The notes under the pieces were generated by a model. That model did not search any database. It was not told the origin of the DNA and worked only from the letters and a program-made list of their open reading frames with translations. This document shows positions 11,526 to 23,714 of a stretch of DNA of 64,000 bases, one piece after another. The position numbers and the translations under genes are program-made. Position 1 is the first letter of the stretch. Every line of letters begins with the position of its first letter. This stretch comes from Phlegmacium glaucopus (lineage: Eukaryota; Basidiomycota; Agaricomycetes; Agaricales; Cortinariaceae). The stretch spans positions 518,850-582,849 of the forward strand of contig MU130363.1 in assembly GCA_015039465.1 (NCBI GenBank). The letters run 5' to 3'.

Positions 11526-12646
11526 TCACTCTCGTATATACTCAGAGATGGCTGCGAACCAGGCTGTCCCTATCAAATCCATATTTTGTCCTGGAGAGAT
11601 GTTTTCTCCCTCCGAACCAGGAGGCTGCGGTGGTATATCATCATTTTCAAAGTTTAATCTCCTCGAAAGGTCGTGGAAATCTGAGTTACGCCTCTCTGCC
11701 ATTTCGTCGAATGCTGCAAGATGTGCATTGGTGAATGTGAGGGTCGTTGAGGAAGGGGAGCCCACAGTATATGCTTCTTTTTCAGTATCATGGGCGAGAA
11801 AAGTAGGTGGTTGCGCTTCCTTGGAAAGACCTTCAGCAGGCGTAACGCTGAGGCTTAAAACTGTTGAAGCCGTTTATATCAGCATGTAAACCATGATTTT
11901 GACGTTAATATTACCAACCATAACTGTCAGCGTACAAAATCTTCTACCCCTAATCTTCGTATGTCGACGCCTATCCATGTCAACCATGGTCGATATGAGG
12001 GTGCTCTGTCGAACAAGTATGCGACATTCCACAGTAGAAGCCATAGTTCGAAAGATGCGTTTAGATAGGGATAAGCCGTTTTAAATATTCGACGAAATCG
12101 CCTTCTAAAGGTCTGGCGGTACTATGAGCGACGATTAACTTGGTAAGAAGGACACACGTACTTGATCTGTGAGTGCCTGTATCTGCCTTGCGTCCAATGT
12201 TTCATCGAGGATCTCAGAGTTTACGCCCCCACCCAGTCCTTCGACATAATCTTGAGCTTTGGCCCTGATATAGGGAACCCCAACCTGCAACACCATTATG
12301 GGTGTCGTTTAAAACGAACAATGCAAATTTTACTACTGACCAAAAAGAGTAGTGAACGCCAAATTTCTTGACTGCGTAGAGCTTCACCGGGTGGTACAAG
12401 GGTGGTATGCCTCCTACAGCGACTGTAGCTCTTTCAGACTCTATGAAAGATTGCCCTAGGTTGGTCAAGAACGGAAGTCGGGGAGAGAGTGGGACGAAGG
12501 TTCGAAGTAGCACGACGCATTTGACTCATGACAATAGAGAATTCTCCATAGATTGGTAGAATAGCTTGGATATCCAGCTCTTCCGGTCGACCATTTTTAG
12601 GCTGTTTGTATTTGTACACGAACAAACTGTTGTAAGAAAAGAGCAA
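11526..12646 (-). pseudogene. Pex12-like peroxin (Pex2/Pex12 domain), damaged
   Basis: Spliced minus-strand reading gives SLLFL then (after an intron at about 12284-12338) VGVPYIRAKAQDYVEGLGGG, and, after another intron, AYPYLNASFELWLLLWNVAY and FDRAPSYRPWLTWIGVDIRR (about 11950-12085). These match what I remember of fungal Pex12, a membrane RING ubiquitin ligase of peroxisomal protein import. Damage: near 12400 the 11-bp duplication of CCACCCTTGTA shifts the frame between ESERATVAVGGIPP and PPGEALRSQEIW; the N-terminal segment is not found; and no C-terminal RING cysteines are seen. Instead the last open part (11526-11765) reads as a Ser/Pro-rich tail that may not belong. The neighbouring 7-TM gene is unrelated. 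Confidence 0.6.
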
Positions 12647-13449
12647 GAATTTGTGAGATGGTGAAAGCAGTATAAAGATTCAGTAACTTATGTTCCTATA
12701 TAGCACCGCTTGTTTGCGAGGGAAAATGTCACATGCGAATGCGCACGTCATGTGCCGTGACGCGTTCAATCTATGTTTAGAAACGCGGCACCATATACGT
12801 GGCGTCAATACTCACCTCGCATCTCCATTTTCTATCACTCTACTCTTGAGCTACATTTTCCAATGCCAGAATACTTCGAGTTCCGTACCGATGGTGAACA
12901 GATCAAATTTTTCGTTGAAAAAACTTCGCCCAAAAATCGTGTTCTCCAAGCTATTCATCTGGCAGCTTCGCCGTTTCAAGAGTTTTTCAACACAATTTGG
13001 TGCGCGTATTTATTTCATACCGAATTCCCTTGGAATGACCAAATTTCCTTATATTCCACCTCAATCATTGACCATGACACCTCCAAACTCCATCCAGCTC
13101 TGAGCATCGTAAAACTCACCCGAAATGATTTTATTTACATAACATTCGGGATTTCGATTTCGGTCATTGGTCCAAACATTCAACATGTTCTACGCCACTG
13201 AGCCAGACCGAGACAGATACAGCGTGGATTCGGTTATGCATTTATTTTTTCCCAAAATATGTTCTTCATCTTTTCCTTACTTGGCTCGCGAATATTCCAA
13301 AGACAACGGAATCCTGTTCGGCCCTGGAAAAACATGTGTACACCGCCCTTTGAATCTACATCGGAGATTCGACGATTCTGGCATTACTTATAAGCTGCCA
13401 TGCGTAGTTTAATGTCTTCTATTGTCCATAATCTGGTTCCCGCGCTGCC
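12647..13449. other. No gene recognised
   Basis: Overlapping plus-strand frames at 12690-13103 and 12773-13201 have no recognisable domain, and neither stands out as the real one. The missing N-terminal part of the Pex12-like gene was looked for here on the minus strand and not found. Confidence 0.35.
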
Positions 13450-14000
13450 ATGTCTTTCTCGTCCTACACTCCTATTCCAGATCGCTTGACCACCTGGTTG
13501 CCGCCGTTTGCGCTACCCTTCGCGCTACCTACTCTGATGGTCATCTTATGGTTCGCCCTTCTATCCGCTGTCCTTCACAAATACATTTGGGAGCGTTGTG
13601 TCTATCATCTTCGCATGGCCCTTTTTCACTAGGCGCTGTGATTTCTTGAAGTCAAACTTCGAGAAGACTGGAAATTTTTCTTCTCCTTCAAGATCATGCA
13701 AGTACGTTGTTCAGCAAGTCATGAGAAGAACTGACACTTGATGTTTCAGCACACCGCTACGGTCAAGGGTGAGGACCCAAGGGTTTCAGCATTCTGGATG
13801 GATATGCACTGCTTATGGGAGGGGTAAGTCATTCATCGATATCGTTACATAATTATGCTATATCTGGTCGCCTGTTCCAGGTGCCGTTACTCAAAGACCT
13901 TAATATGTCTCTCGAGACTCAAGAGAGCATTGCTTCGTTCAACAAGGTCCTCGTCTTTTGCTCAGAATGTCAGACCGTACATCGTCAATTATACTAGATG
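13450..14000 (+). CDS. Hypothetical multi-exon gene with N-terminal membrane segment
   Basis: A candidate start at 13450 opens a frame beginning MSFSSYTPIPDRLTTWLP, followed by a strongly hydrophobic stretch and HKYIWERC, which looks like one N-terminal transmembrane anchor. The frame closes at 13632. A later segment with convincing splice sites (intron about 13700-13748 ending TTTCAG, then HTATVKGEDPRVSAFWMDMH, then an intron 13826-13880) leads to PLLKDLNMSLETQESIASFN. The link between the first and later exons is uncertain, so the model may join unrelated pieces. I do not recognise the family. Confidence 0.35.
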
Positions 14001-14405
14001 TATGCTCTACTTAATCTTCGTTCCAGTTACTCCTAACCTCTTTGATCATGTACAATCACGGATGGAGTCTTGGGGAAAGCAGGGGCAGGTTAAATTTATC
14101 CCTTTGTCCATGTGTACGAGGTAAGCCTATCTCTCTGTTCTCTACACTCTGCCACCAGAGTGAAGTGCTAAGATAGATAGGTCAAAAGAGACAGTACAAA
14201 ATTCTATAACGCCATGAATAATATGTTTTGATATTTGCAGACACAGACTGAGCACAGAATCGTCCATTACCAGTGATACTGTATGACCGACTGCAGCATG
14301 CAAGTCCGACCATGCTGTGCAACATGCTATCAACATTCTCGGCTAACACTAAATAATGTATTTTTTCGAAAACAAAATTGAATTTAGGTCTTCCTGAAAA
14401 TGACT
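14001..14405. other. Nothing recognised
   Basis: Short open frames only. Bases 14396-14405 (GAAAAATGAC) are the left target-site copy of the MULE-like element that follows. Confidence 0.4.
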
Positions 14406-15254
14406 AGTCTGTGCTGACCCGCGCCCACCATACCACTAAAACCAACTGATCACGTGTTGCTTCCCACGTCTAAACGCGTCTTTTAATTAATAGTAATACC
14501 TCTTTTCTCTTATCGTAGACGCATTATCCATCTAATCTGACATGTCCAATGCTTCGTTGTGTAGTACAGAAGCTGGCCGTAAGTCCACTCCAAGCCATCG
14601 TGCAAGAAAGCGAAGAAATGGGTTAATTTATGGTTTTTCGGCATCAGTTAAAGCTATGGAATTGCTAGAGATGTATTTGGGTGATCAGCAGGATTTATAC
14701 TGAGTTGAGATGCCGTTATTGTCGATACTGGCTGTGGTGCACTACCAATGGAGGAGCCAGCAGCTTTCCGAGGTCTTTTAGGGGCCGGAGTATCTGGGTT
14801 TTCGTTATTCGGGGGTTTTTTTTTGTCCGTTTTTGGTGGGGGTGTTGCATAATTGTATTGGAAGGTTGCTGGGGTCGATGAAAGGAGTGGTGAAGTTGGA
14901 TAAGGCACAAGCAGCCGCCGTGCCATAGGGTAGTGTTGAGGTATATGTTCGTTGCCAGGTACTAGAGAATGTGGATTCCGTGCCCTGAAGAGGATTTTCT
15001 AGCTTTTAGATGCATACCGGGGTGTTTCATTGTGGGAAGGAGACCAAGACGCCCATTGAATTCTCAATAATCAAACGACACGACGGCACGCGTCCTTGTT
15101 TAGCAGAGTCACATGATATTTACATGGGAATAAATGCACAATGAAATTTTAGTACGGTTTGATGGTCGCGTATAAGAGCAGACTCCATATGAAGGAGATC
15201 GACTCATCATCAACTGATTATCGATAGTTTACGAAGTCTGCCTACGGGAGACTA
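14406..15254 (-). mobile_element. MULE-like non-autonomous element, copy 1
   Basis: This 849-bp unit matches the plus-strand unit 48177-49030 along its whole length in inverse orientation. Both begin and end TAGTCT...AGACTA. The flanks are AAAAATGAC (14397-14405) and GAAAATGAC (15255-15263), a 9-bp duplication with one mismatch; the other copy has a perfect 9-bp TSD. Nine-base duplications are typical of Mutator-like elements. No transposase is present. Both copies hold a Pro/Lys-rich open segment that may be a captured gene fragment. Confidence 0.75.
14654..14926 (-). CDS. Short Pro/Lys-rich ORF inside the MULE-like element
   Basis: The 90-residue frame reads MARRLLVPYPTSPLLSSTPA, then a basic, proline-rich stretch with PKRPRK, which would suit a nuclear localisation signal. 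The same DNA occurs in the copy at 48.2-49.0 kb but out of frame there, so the ORF may be fortuitous or the remnant of a captured exon. No family recognised. Confidence 0.3.
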   Translation of the reverse strand: MARRLLVPYPTSPLLSSTPATFQYNYATPPPKTDKKKPPNNENPDTPAPKRPRKAAGSSIGSAPQPVSTITASQLSINPADHPNTSLAIP

Positions 15255-15280
15255 GAAAATGACATGAAATACAGAACTAA

Positions 15281-15514
15281 TTATTCACACCAGCGAACAA
15301 AATCTACCAAAGCCTGTAATCCTGGAGTCTCTGACACATATGGGTTGCGCGAGATGGGGCCATCAAAAAGTACACGGGTGATATTTGTTGGGTGAGCAAC
15401 TCTGTCGCTGCGCTGGCGGATAAGGGACCTCGCCCCAACAACTAAACTCAGTCCCTGATCAAGGGAAATAAATGTCTGTGTGGGTTGATCAAGTTTGATC
15501 CCAGGGTTATGCAA
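15281..15514 (-). CDS. Hypothetical ORF, 77 residues
   Basis: An open frame ending ...GLQALVDFVRWCE lies between the MULE-like element and an LTR. It has a protein-like composition but no motif I can name. It may be the 3' end of a gene whose 5' part was removed by the LTR/Plavaka insertions starting at 15533. Confidence 0.25.
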   Translation of the reverse strand: MHNPGIKLDQPTQTFISLDQGLSLVVGARSLIRQRSDRVAHPTNITRVLFDGPISRNPYVSETPGLQALVDFVRWCE

Positions 15515-16028
15515 GAGGGGCGCGATGTATTATGTAACGACCCGGTATTTCGTTACAACATTCTTGAGTTTCTATTCTTATTTTAGCCATCTTTTATCTT
15601 TCACTTTCATTTCATCTTATTCATGAAATATTCACATGTACTCGAAATGCCTGATCTCATTCCTTGTTCATTTTACCCTTCATTTTAACACGACCTTACA
15701 GACCTCCTTTTTGTTCCTTAAACACATATACATGTGATTATTGTTTGAACCTTTTACATCAGTAAAATCACACATCGGCTTTTGGCCGCTTTTTTCACTT
15801 TTAAAAGCAGGAAAAGTTGCCAAAGTTGAAAAGTGGTGGCCGCTTTTTCAAGCTAGGCCGGTTTTCTTTTAAAGGGCTTTTAAAGTGCTTTTCACCTTTC
15901 ATAATTGACGAAAGCTCCTGTCAAAGTGACTTCAAAGCATAGAAAAATTTGTAGCATATATCAGGGTACTACAGAGGGTTACATAGGGAATACGAGTACG
16001 GAGATGTCATATAATGGATGGCTACTAC

Positions 16029-18256
16029 TTACTCCTCATCTTCAAGGTCACTATCGTCATCCACAAGCTGGAATTCAGGTTCGGGTTCGGTTGCGGCTGC
16101 CAAATGTGGTGCAACAGTTTCTTTCCTCGTCTTTGAAGCCTGTGTAGCAGCTTCAAGGATCTTCTTCCATTGCTTATCCTTCAGCTGTGAGACAAGTCGG
16201 ATAAGATTGGAGGTTGTCTTGATCTGCACCATTCGTCCTTCCTGGGTTTCCATGTGGTCACCCCAATTGGCCTTTGAGTAGTCGCTGTAGGGACGGCGTG
16301 GTCGAATTTGCTCGCCGCTCATCCACCAGCTGATTGCTCGCTTAGCCTGAATATAAGAAACATTAGATCCCTTAAAAAAAGAAACAGAAAGAAAACGGCG
16401 CCTGCTTACTGCTTGGATGCTGTGGATCAGTGCACCCACTGGCCTCTTCTCTGAACGCAAGACCGAGTTGATAGCAGATATGCTCGATATATGGGTCCCA
16501 AGGATGGAGGCAATAAGGGGTAGTTGAAAAATGCCCTAAATGTTGGAATGAATGAGACGAGACCTGAGGGACAATGACGCCACTGGAAGCTACTCACTGA
16601 ACACTTTATTTTTCCCTCCTTCTCCTCATACTCGCGATAATAGAATGGCTGATCGAAGTCGGTGCGAGAAATTGCCCAAGTGCACCATTCACTGCGCGAT
16701 TCCCTTGAATTAGTCGGTAGCAACGGAAAGTGAACGTGTTGAATCATCGCCAGCCCCGATGAACCAAATTTATTCCTCCATGCGGCAAGGCGATCTTCAA
16801 TCTATAATTGTTGTGAGCATCAACACACGCTAGGTGACTAGGTAATGTAGACTCGCCAGTTTCTTAACTATTGTGCCTGATCGGATCCCAAAATCAAGCA
16901 CTGGTTCTTGAGGAAAGACCTGGGCCCACAGAGCTATAAATTCGTCGTCAGTTGGTTGTTCCCAGGGAAGTCCATAACCAAAAGCCTCGACCAGACGTGG
17001 TGTGAAGTGGGTGTTGAATCTGTGCTGAAGGTGGGATGGCAAGTGGGTGACACGAATATCCTCCCGTCTTTCACGGGAAGAAACTACCTGGGTACTTGCT
17101 CTGGGCTCAATGAAGGTAGGAACGGAGGTAGTAGGGACAATTTTAGCAAGCGAACGAATCTGACAATGAGACAATGGTGAGAAACAGTCATCATGTCAGG
17201 CAAAAATAAACATGCGCCACCCTTGATCCTGATAACTTCACATCAACCTTCTTGCCAGATAATGCAAGACGTTCTCCAACTTCCCCTGCATCGTCACTGA
17301 TTCCCCCTGCATTACCATCTGACAAACCCTCGGAATCTCCACCAGGAGTCGTCAGAGGAGTACGTGAGATAGACATATGGGAGCTTGATGAACGTGAACG
17401 CCCATGTGGGAGATAGGACTCCTCCAGCATCACGACGTCATCATCATTGCTAAGAGAGGATTTCTCCAACCAGTCTGCATGGAGACCAGTGTTGACTCGT
17501 TTTGCCTTCTTCTGTGGTTGACGTCCCTCATGGCTACAGGATAGGTGTTATTTCTGAGGGACTTTGGGTAACCGGGTTTCATCTGAAGCACTCACTTTTC
17601 GGAATCTTTCATAACTTTGCGCTTTCCTGTTCCCTCTTGGGTCTTTGCAGAAAATTTCTCCATTGCCGTGTTTACCTCAGCTCTCAGGGTCCCCTTTGGC
17701 TTCTTTCCTTGGCGTCTATGCGGCTTTTCGGCTGCCTCTTCTTCTGAGACATCAAGTGCTTCCTCGGACTCAACTTCATCGTCTTCAGCTTCTGACCCTG
17801 GCATTGGAGCAACATACTCATCTCCACTATCACTGCTAATATCTTGAACCTCTTCTGGCTCGATTACCTCTGGTGTGCTCAGATGATGAGAGAAATTTGG
17901 AAATAGAGGATAAGTACTGAGAGGAATACCTGGTGTCACGATCTTGGTTGCTTTAGGACGAAATACTTTCTTCTGCACAGTTGGGGGCGGGTGGTTGGCA
18001 TTGCGAAGCTTCTCTTGGTGCTGTTCTTCCAGTTCCTTTTCAATCTGGGCTGCCTCTGCAATGGCCGTATCTCGATCCCGCTGTTCATCAACTCTGGCTT
18101 TCTCCTTCGCGTTTTTCTCTGCCTGGACTTCTTGCGTGCTTCTCCTTGGACGTGCCTTGTCTGGAGCACCTGGATGTTTCTGGCTTTCTGTGGTGCGAGC
18201 TCGAAGCGAAGGGGGTAACGGAATACTGGCAGCCTTTGGCACAGACTTTGGGGGCA
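16029..18256 (-). CDS. Plavaka-associated second ORF, function unknown
   Basis: On the minus strand an exon from the ATG at 18256 (MPPKSVPKAASIPLPPS) gives a basic coiled-coil-like region rich in E/K/Q, then an acidic stretch (DISSDSGDEY). Further exons at about 17540-17215, 17165-16860, 16800-16607 and 16520-16029 encode GYGLPWEQPTDDEF, WCTWAISRTDFDQPFYY and AKRAISWWMSGEQI, ending in an acidic tail DDDSDLEDEE. Introns have plausible GT-AG borders. The gene is divergent from the transposase, with about 150 bases between starts, and lies within the same terminal repeats, so it probably assists transposition (inference). I know no domain for it. Confidence 0.55.
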
Positions 18257-18407
18257 TAGTTACGCAAATGTTGAACTTCGGGGGGAGTTGGTATGCTGCT
18301 AAACAAGAAATTGTCAACAAAACAAACAATAGATCATGTGAGGAATTTGAGACGGCACAATTCCCACCAAATACAATATTTGTTCATTTTACCCGTACTC
18401 TGCCGCA

Positions 18408-21400
18408 ATGCAAGCTCATCACCCCAAACGAAAATCGTTCCGACCAGCAGTCTTTGTCTGCAATGTCCCTGGCTGCTCCAAGGCTTGCACAACAGCACGT
18501 GGACTGAGACAGCATCGCGACATCAAGCATGCAATCCCAGCCGCACTCCTTTTCCCGGCAAACCCCTATCCAAGTCTTTCTGAATCCGATAACTCTGAGC
18601 CAAGCCTGAATTCTCCCCTTCGCACTCCTCCAAGTCCCACATTCTCCTCTCGCCGTTCACCCCGCCGCACCCCAACAGGGTCTCCTATCTTTGCACCACG
18701 AAGTCCTCGACCCCTCATTTCAAATGGTCTCCGCATTGAGAGACATCCACTCCTTGATGGTTTGAGTCCAAGTTAATCTTCAAGTCTGATGCAGCCGTAT
18801 TAAAATTATAACAGGAGTCCCTTGTGATTCTGCGGGGAATGACCTTGAGACCGGTTCACCCCCCCCACCTCCAAAACCTCGTGCTGAAGATGACTACTCA
18901 CCTTTTATGAGTCGTGCTGAATTCGAGCTCGCAGAATTCCTGTTTGTTCACGAGGAGATGTCGGCAGGAAAGGTTGACAAGCTGATTAATATTCTTGGTG
19001 CATTATACGATGACACCCCACCAGTCTCTGGTCACAAAGAATTGTATTCAATTATTGACTCGATCAAGCAGGGTGATATTCCTTGGGACAGCTTCTCTGT
19101 GTCATATGATGGTGAAAGACCTGCAGAAGGACGGCCACAACCTCCATGGATGGATCAGAAGTACGAAGTATGGTTCCGTGACCCCTTAAAGGTCATGGAA
19201 AATCAGATCGGCAATCCAGACTTCAAGGATCACATCGACTATGCCCCAAAACGCATCTTTAGAAAGGATAAGCGCCGCTATCGTGACCTCATGTCAGGAA
19301 ATTGGGCATGGGAACAGGCAGTGCGTACCACACAATTCTAATTTCCTACTACTATTCCATCTCACAATTAATGTTAGGATAAGATTGGAGAAGATGTGAC
19401 AACACATGGGGCTACGTTCGCACCAGTTGTTCTTGGTAGTGACAAGACAACAGTGTCTGTGGCAACAGGACAGAATGATTTCTATCCTTTGTATGCGTCA
19501 TTGGGGAATGTCCACAATTCAGTAAGACGAGCCCATCGTAATGCTGTTGCACTAATCGGCTTTCTGGCCATCCCAAAAAGTGAGCGCCTGTCATTTGACA
19601 TTTTTGAAGGCGTCTATTGACACCTGCCACACGTTAAGCAACGCGCGAATATTCAGATAAAGCAGACTTTCGTAAATTTCGCCGACAACTATTTCACTCC
19701 TCCTTAGAGCATATTCTTTCTTCCCTCCGCCTACACATGACCACCCCCTGTGTAACACTCTGCAGCGATGGACATTATCGCCGTGTGATTTATGGTCTTG
19801 GACCTTATATTGCCGACTATCCAGAGCAGGCTCTCCTTGCTTGCATTGTCCAGAACTGGTGCCCCAAGTTTGTTCTCAGTTCTACTCATGAATCTCTCAC
19901 TAATTCTTTCAAGATGTACAGCTTCTCCGGATAATTTGGATGGTGGAGGTGGACTGCGGTCTCGGGTACACACCAATGTACTACTCGAATCAGGGGCAAT
20001 AGATATCAAGGAGCTGTGGGATGATTATGGGATTGTTGGAGACCTTATTGTGAGTTTCTCTCCTCGTTCTATTTGGTATAGCATTTAAGGTGACCATTGC
20101 TTCATATGAAGCCATTTACGAACAACTTTCCAAGGGCCGACATTCACGAACTCCTTTCTCCAGACCTTCTTCATCAAATCATCAAGGGAACCTTCAAAGA
20201 TCACCTCGTTGACTGGGTTGAGCAATATATTAAAGATACATATCAAAAATCAAGAGCAGATGCAATCCTCGCTGATATTGACCGCCGGTGAGTCCAAGTT
20301 CCCATTGCTCACTTGAACACAACTCATACGTACTGAATTTTCTGGAATATCGGCTGTGCCATCATTTCCTGGGCTGCGCCATTTTCATGAAGGACGCGGA
20401 TTTAAACAGTGGACGGGAGACGACTCAAAAGGACTAATGAAGGTGCGAGCACTATCTTCAGGTCTGAGGATGCGTTACTAATCTTACTATAAAGGTCTAC
20501 CTTCCAGCCATCGCTGGCCATGTTCCAACACAGATGGTGCAAGCTGTCGCTTCACTGATCCATTTCTGCTACCTGGTCCGACGCAATGTCATCGATGAGG
20601 ATGCACTCTCAGAGATCAACATAGCCCTGTCTCGTTTTCATGCTCAACGAGAAATCTTTCGAGAGGTTAATGTCCGACCTGAAGGATTTTCACTTCCACG
20701 CCAACATTCCTTATCTCATTACCCATTCCTCATCACACAATTTGGTGCCCCGAATGGACTTTGCTCGTCAATTACGGAGTCGAAACACATTAAAGCTGTG
20801 AAGAAACCCTATCGGCGTTCGAGCCGAAACAAACCCCTGGGCCAAATGCTTGTTACCAACCAACGAATCGACAAAATTGCAGCTGCACGAGTTGATTTCG
20901 AGGCCCGGGGAATGCTAGATGGTCCTAACGTGGCAGGGAACATTGCGTCACTGCTTTCTTTGCGTGATGAAGCCCCAGACATTATCCGACCTCGAGCTGA
21001 TGAAGGGGATGAAGGGAGAGGCTTGGAGGAGCGGAACCGAGATGATGTGGGGGCTGTAGATGAGCCAGAGTCTCAGGCAGAGGTCAAGCTTGCACGAACG
21101 TATAGTGAGCCTTATCTATGCTTTTACTACAGCATGTAACAACTGACTTCTTTTGTCAGTTTGTCAGTTGCCTCGTGACATCTACCTGCTTGCCAGAGCT
21201 GTGAAGCAACCTCAACTGCCATTGCTTGCTCGTCGCTTCCTTTTTGACACACTGAACCCTGAATCCGATGTCCCAGCTTCACGTTTACCTGCTGCCGAAC
21301 TTCCTGACATTCCAGGAAAGGTATATGTCTACAGTTCGGCTCGGGCAGTCTTCTATGCACCTAGTGACCTGTCTGGAATCGGTGGCATGCGCCATGAACG

Positions 21401-21827
21401 AATCAGATCTGTTAGGTCATGGTATGGTGGCGCGCCTCGGCGGGATTGTGTCTTTGTAGGAAACACTGACTCAGATGCCCCAGGGTTCGAAGGTTTGCTT
21501 GTCGCTCGTGTTTTTCTCTTCTTTTCTTTCAAACACGAGGGCATCACATATCCATGTGCACTTGTCCACTGGTTTTCAACAGTTGGAGATGGTCCTGATG
21601 ACGAGACTGGGATGTGGATGGTTGAACCCGACTTTCAGCGAGGGCAACAGGTGCTTGAGGTGATTCATCTGGACAGTATTTTGCGCGGTGCACATTTAAT
21701 TGGGGTTGCCGGTTCACAATTCCTCCCTTCGGATCCATTATTTAATTTTTCTAGATCGTTAGATGCCTTTAAAACTTTCTATGTAAACAAATATGTAGAT
21801 CACCATGCACACGAGATTGCCTTTTAA
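18408..21827 (+). CDS. Plavaka transposase with N-terminal C2H2 zinc finger
   Basis: The start at 18408 leads into CNVPGCSKACTTARGLRQH followed by RDIKH, a classic C2H2 finger (C-x4-C-x12-H-x4-H), then a Ser/Pro linker. Later exons carry the Plavaka core: SRAEFELAEFLFVHEEMSAG, DSIKQGDIPWDSF, YRDLMSGNWAWEQA, THGATFAPVVLGSDKTTVSV, LRHFHEGRGFKQWTGDDSKG, HVPTQMVQAVASLIHFCYL and a C-terminus ending HHAHEIAF. Plavaka enzymes are DDE-type nuclear cut-and-paste transposases related to CACTA. At least seven introns of 50-70 bases are implied. I see no internal stop in the exons, so this may be a functional copy, unlike most elements in the window. Confidence 0.8.
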
Positions 21828-22265
21828 TATCTAGGACCAACTTATAGAGCGGAAATTTCAAAAGCTAGCAAAGCTCCCAAAGCTGCAATAGGTACAGAAA
21901 AGTTGACCTGGAAGGCAATTTAAGCAGCCACAAAAGTGGTTGAAAAGCGGAAGCGATAAAAAGTGGCCCAAAGGGACTCGAAAAGGGGATGCTATTGTAC
22001 TGATGTAGTATAAATAGCAGTACGGAACTTAGATAGTTTTCTTCAGTAAATCTCCATCAGTGGTTCCAGGTTCGGGCCATATACTCCGCCATAGCAACAG
22101 TCTCTAAAAATATACCATTCACTGAGAAACATAATGTAGCATACTTCTGTACTGTTCCACACTGTTGTGTACCTTAAGGCTGATTGTTTATACTGCTCAG
22201 TACCTCAAGGTTAATTGTTCATACTGTTCAGTATCTTAAGGCCTGTCATTCATATCACATATTAG

Positions 22266-22717
22266 TTCAGCTTGCATTTGTATTACTACTAGTATTACTA
22301 TTACTACATACTAGCCGAAATCATATAATAATATTATTAATAAGTGAAATTCATGATTTTCCGAAACTTGAATAAGATTTATTATGTAAACTAATAGATA
22401 CAAAATATGCAAGAGTAAGTAAAACAATTATCTATTCTTGTAACGTCTTCATGAAAATCTGCATGCCATGGAGACGAACGGTGAAGAATGTTGTTATTAC
22501 TAATCAGAGCATGTGAGTAGGTCACATGTTGGTTGAACTTTTGTCAACATTAAGTTTTTTTTTGCTCCACTCACAACCAGTTCTCCCCCAATCCTCGATG
22601 CACTGCTCTAGCTACCACTAAGGTGAGTAACTCTCTGCTCACAAGTACCCTGCTCACCTGAAATCTTATCTGCTAGGCCTATCCTATGCTCGGATTGTGA
22701 GCCAAATCAGCCAATAG
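22266..22717. other. AT-rich, nothing recognised
   Basis: No coding region. Simple ATT/ATA runs are present around 22290-22350. Confidence 0.4.
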
Positions 22718-22757
22718 TGCCCGTCATTGTCGTCATCAACAACAACAATGACGGGCA
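22718..22757. repeat. Short inverted repeat (13-bp perfect stem)
   Basis: TGCCCGTCATTGT at 22718-22730 is perfectly complementary to ACAATGACGGGCA at 22745-22757, with a 14-base loop. No flanking duplication or gene links it to a known element. Confidence 0.6.
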
Positions 22758-22904
22758 TTAAGGTAAGTTTTTATTTAAAAGAATTATATTTAATGCTTGC
22801 TGATGAGTGTCCACCAGCCACATCATGTTGTTATATGCCCACGACCCCTTGTTCTCGCTGCCATGTCACCCCTATGCCCAAACTTTTGAGCTGGGATGCT
22901 CTTC

Positions 22905-23215
22905 GCACAAATGACAACCCCTAGCCCCTCATTCTCACATACCACAACTCCTGATCTCTCAATATCAACTCCCAGCCCCCCGTTTTTGTGAATGACACCT
23001 CTGACCCCTCAATTTTGACAGAGGCGTCATATTTGTGAATAACAACACTCAGCTATCAATTTTGGTACCTAATACTTTGTATCTGCTATCATTACCCCTC
23101 TTGTTCAATCCCAGGCTCTCGTTTTGAAACAGTGACCCCTCACCCTTCGTTTTTGATAACAGCAACCTCTCCGACCCCAATTTCACCCCCCATCCCCTTG
23201 TTTTTGATGTAGATC
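22905..23215. repeat. Degenerate minisatellite, roughly 35-45-base unit
   Basis: Variants of a unit such as GTGAATGACACCTCTGACCC followed by CTC(A/G)TTTTTG recur along this stretch with much divergence. No coding capacity is supported. Confidence 0.45.
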
Positions 23216-23714
23216 GTGATATATTTGTGTACATAATATATGTAATACATGATTTTCACTTATTACTGGTTTGGATGAAAGGTAGAACATCTGTGCAGCT
23301 ATTGAGAGAAATTTACACCCATCTATACCATTCTGTACTGTCTCACTGTAGGTCTATAGTGTTCTGTACTGCCCTACTGAAGATATATACCAGTATATAA
23401 TTAACAGTGTCTGTTATAAACTGAGGGACCCATGCTACAGCAGTACAGCTATAACACCGATAAAGATAACGGCACTATTCCTAGAAAAGAAGAAACAAAG
23501 AAATTTAAAAAGAAGAAAAGCACCAAGGAGAATTCTAGCAATGACTCAGATGCTGATAACCATTTCAAGGTTCCACATGCTCCCAGGCATGTCAAGGTAC
23601 CTAAGACCAAACATAGCCATTCAGCAGAGGCATGATGAACCGGGTCAAGACCCGCTGCACAGATTGCTCCTGATAGCAGCCTAGGCGTTGCATTGAATGG
23701 ATTAGCTCAGAAGT

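Larger units (their letters stand above)
15755..22007 (+). mobile_element. Plavaka-family DNA transposon (CACTA-related)
   Basis: Short inverted ends TACATCAGTA (15755-15764) and TACTGATGTA (21998-22007) bracket two divergent multi-exon genes, a transposase on the plus strand and a second ORF on the minus strand. The outer TA of each end may be the target duplication. Subterminal DNA on both sides is rich in GGCCGCTTTT/AAAAGCGG words. The element is about 6.25 kb and looks complete. Confidence 0.7.
15533..22260 (+). mobile_element. Solo LTR split by the Plavaka insertion (TSD TATTA)
   Basis: TGTAACGACCCGG at 15533 is a typical start of Gypsy LTRs, and the sequence runs to the Plavaka left end near 15755. 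On the far side, 22008-22260 carries a TATAAATAG box at 22010 and ends ...ATCACA at 22260. The bases before the start (15528-15532) and after the end (22261-22265) are both TATTA. I infer a roughly 475-bp solo LTR with the Plavaka element inserted into it. Confidence 0.6.

Noticed and set aside
12690..13201. Overlapping plus-strand ORFs as a gene
   Set aside because: No domain, no splice support and two frames equally open.
17592..18583. Plus-strand ORFs over 17502-18307
   Set aside because: They are shadows of the Plavaka minus-strand ORF, whose acidic and basic repeats keep the other strand open.
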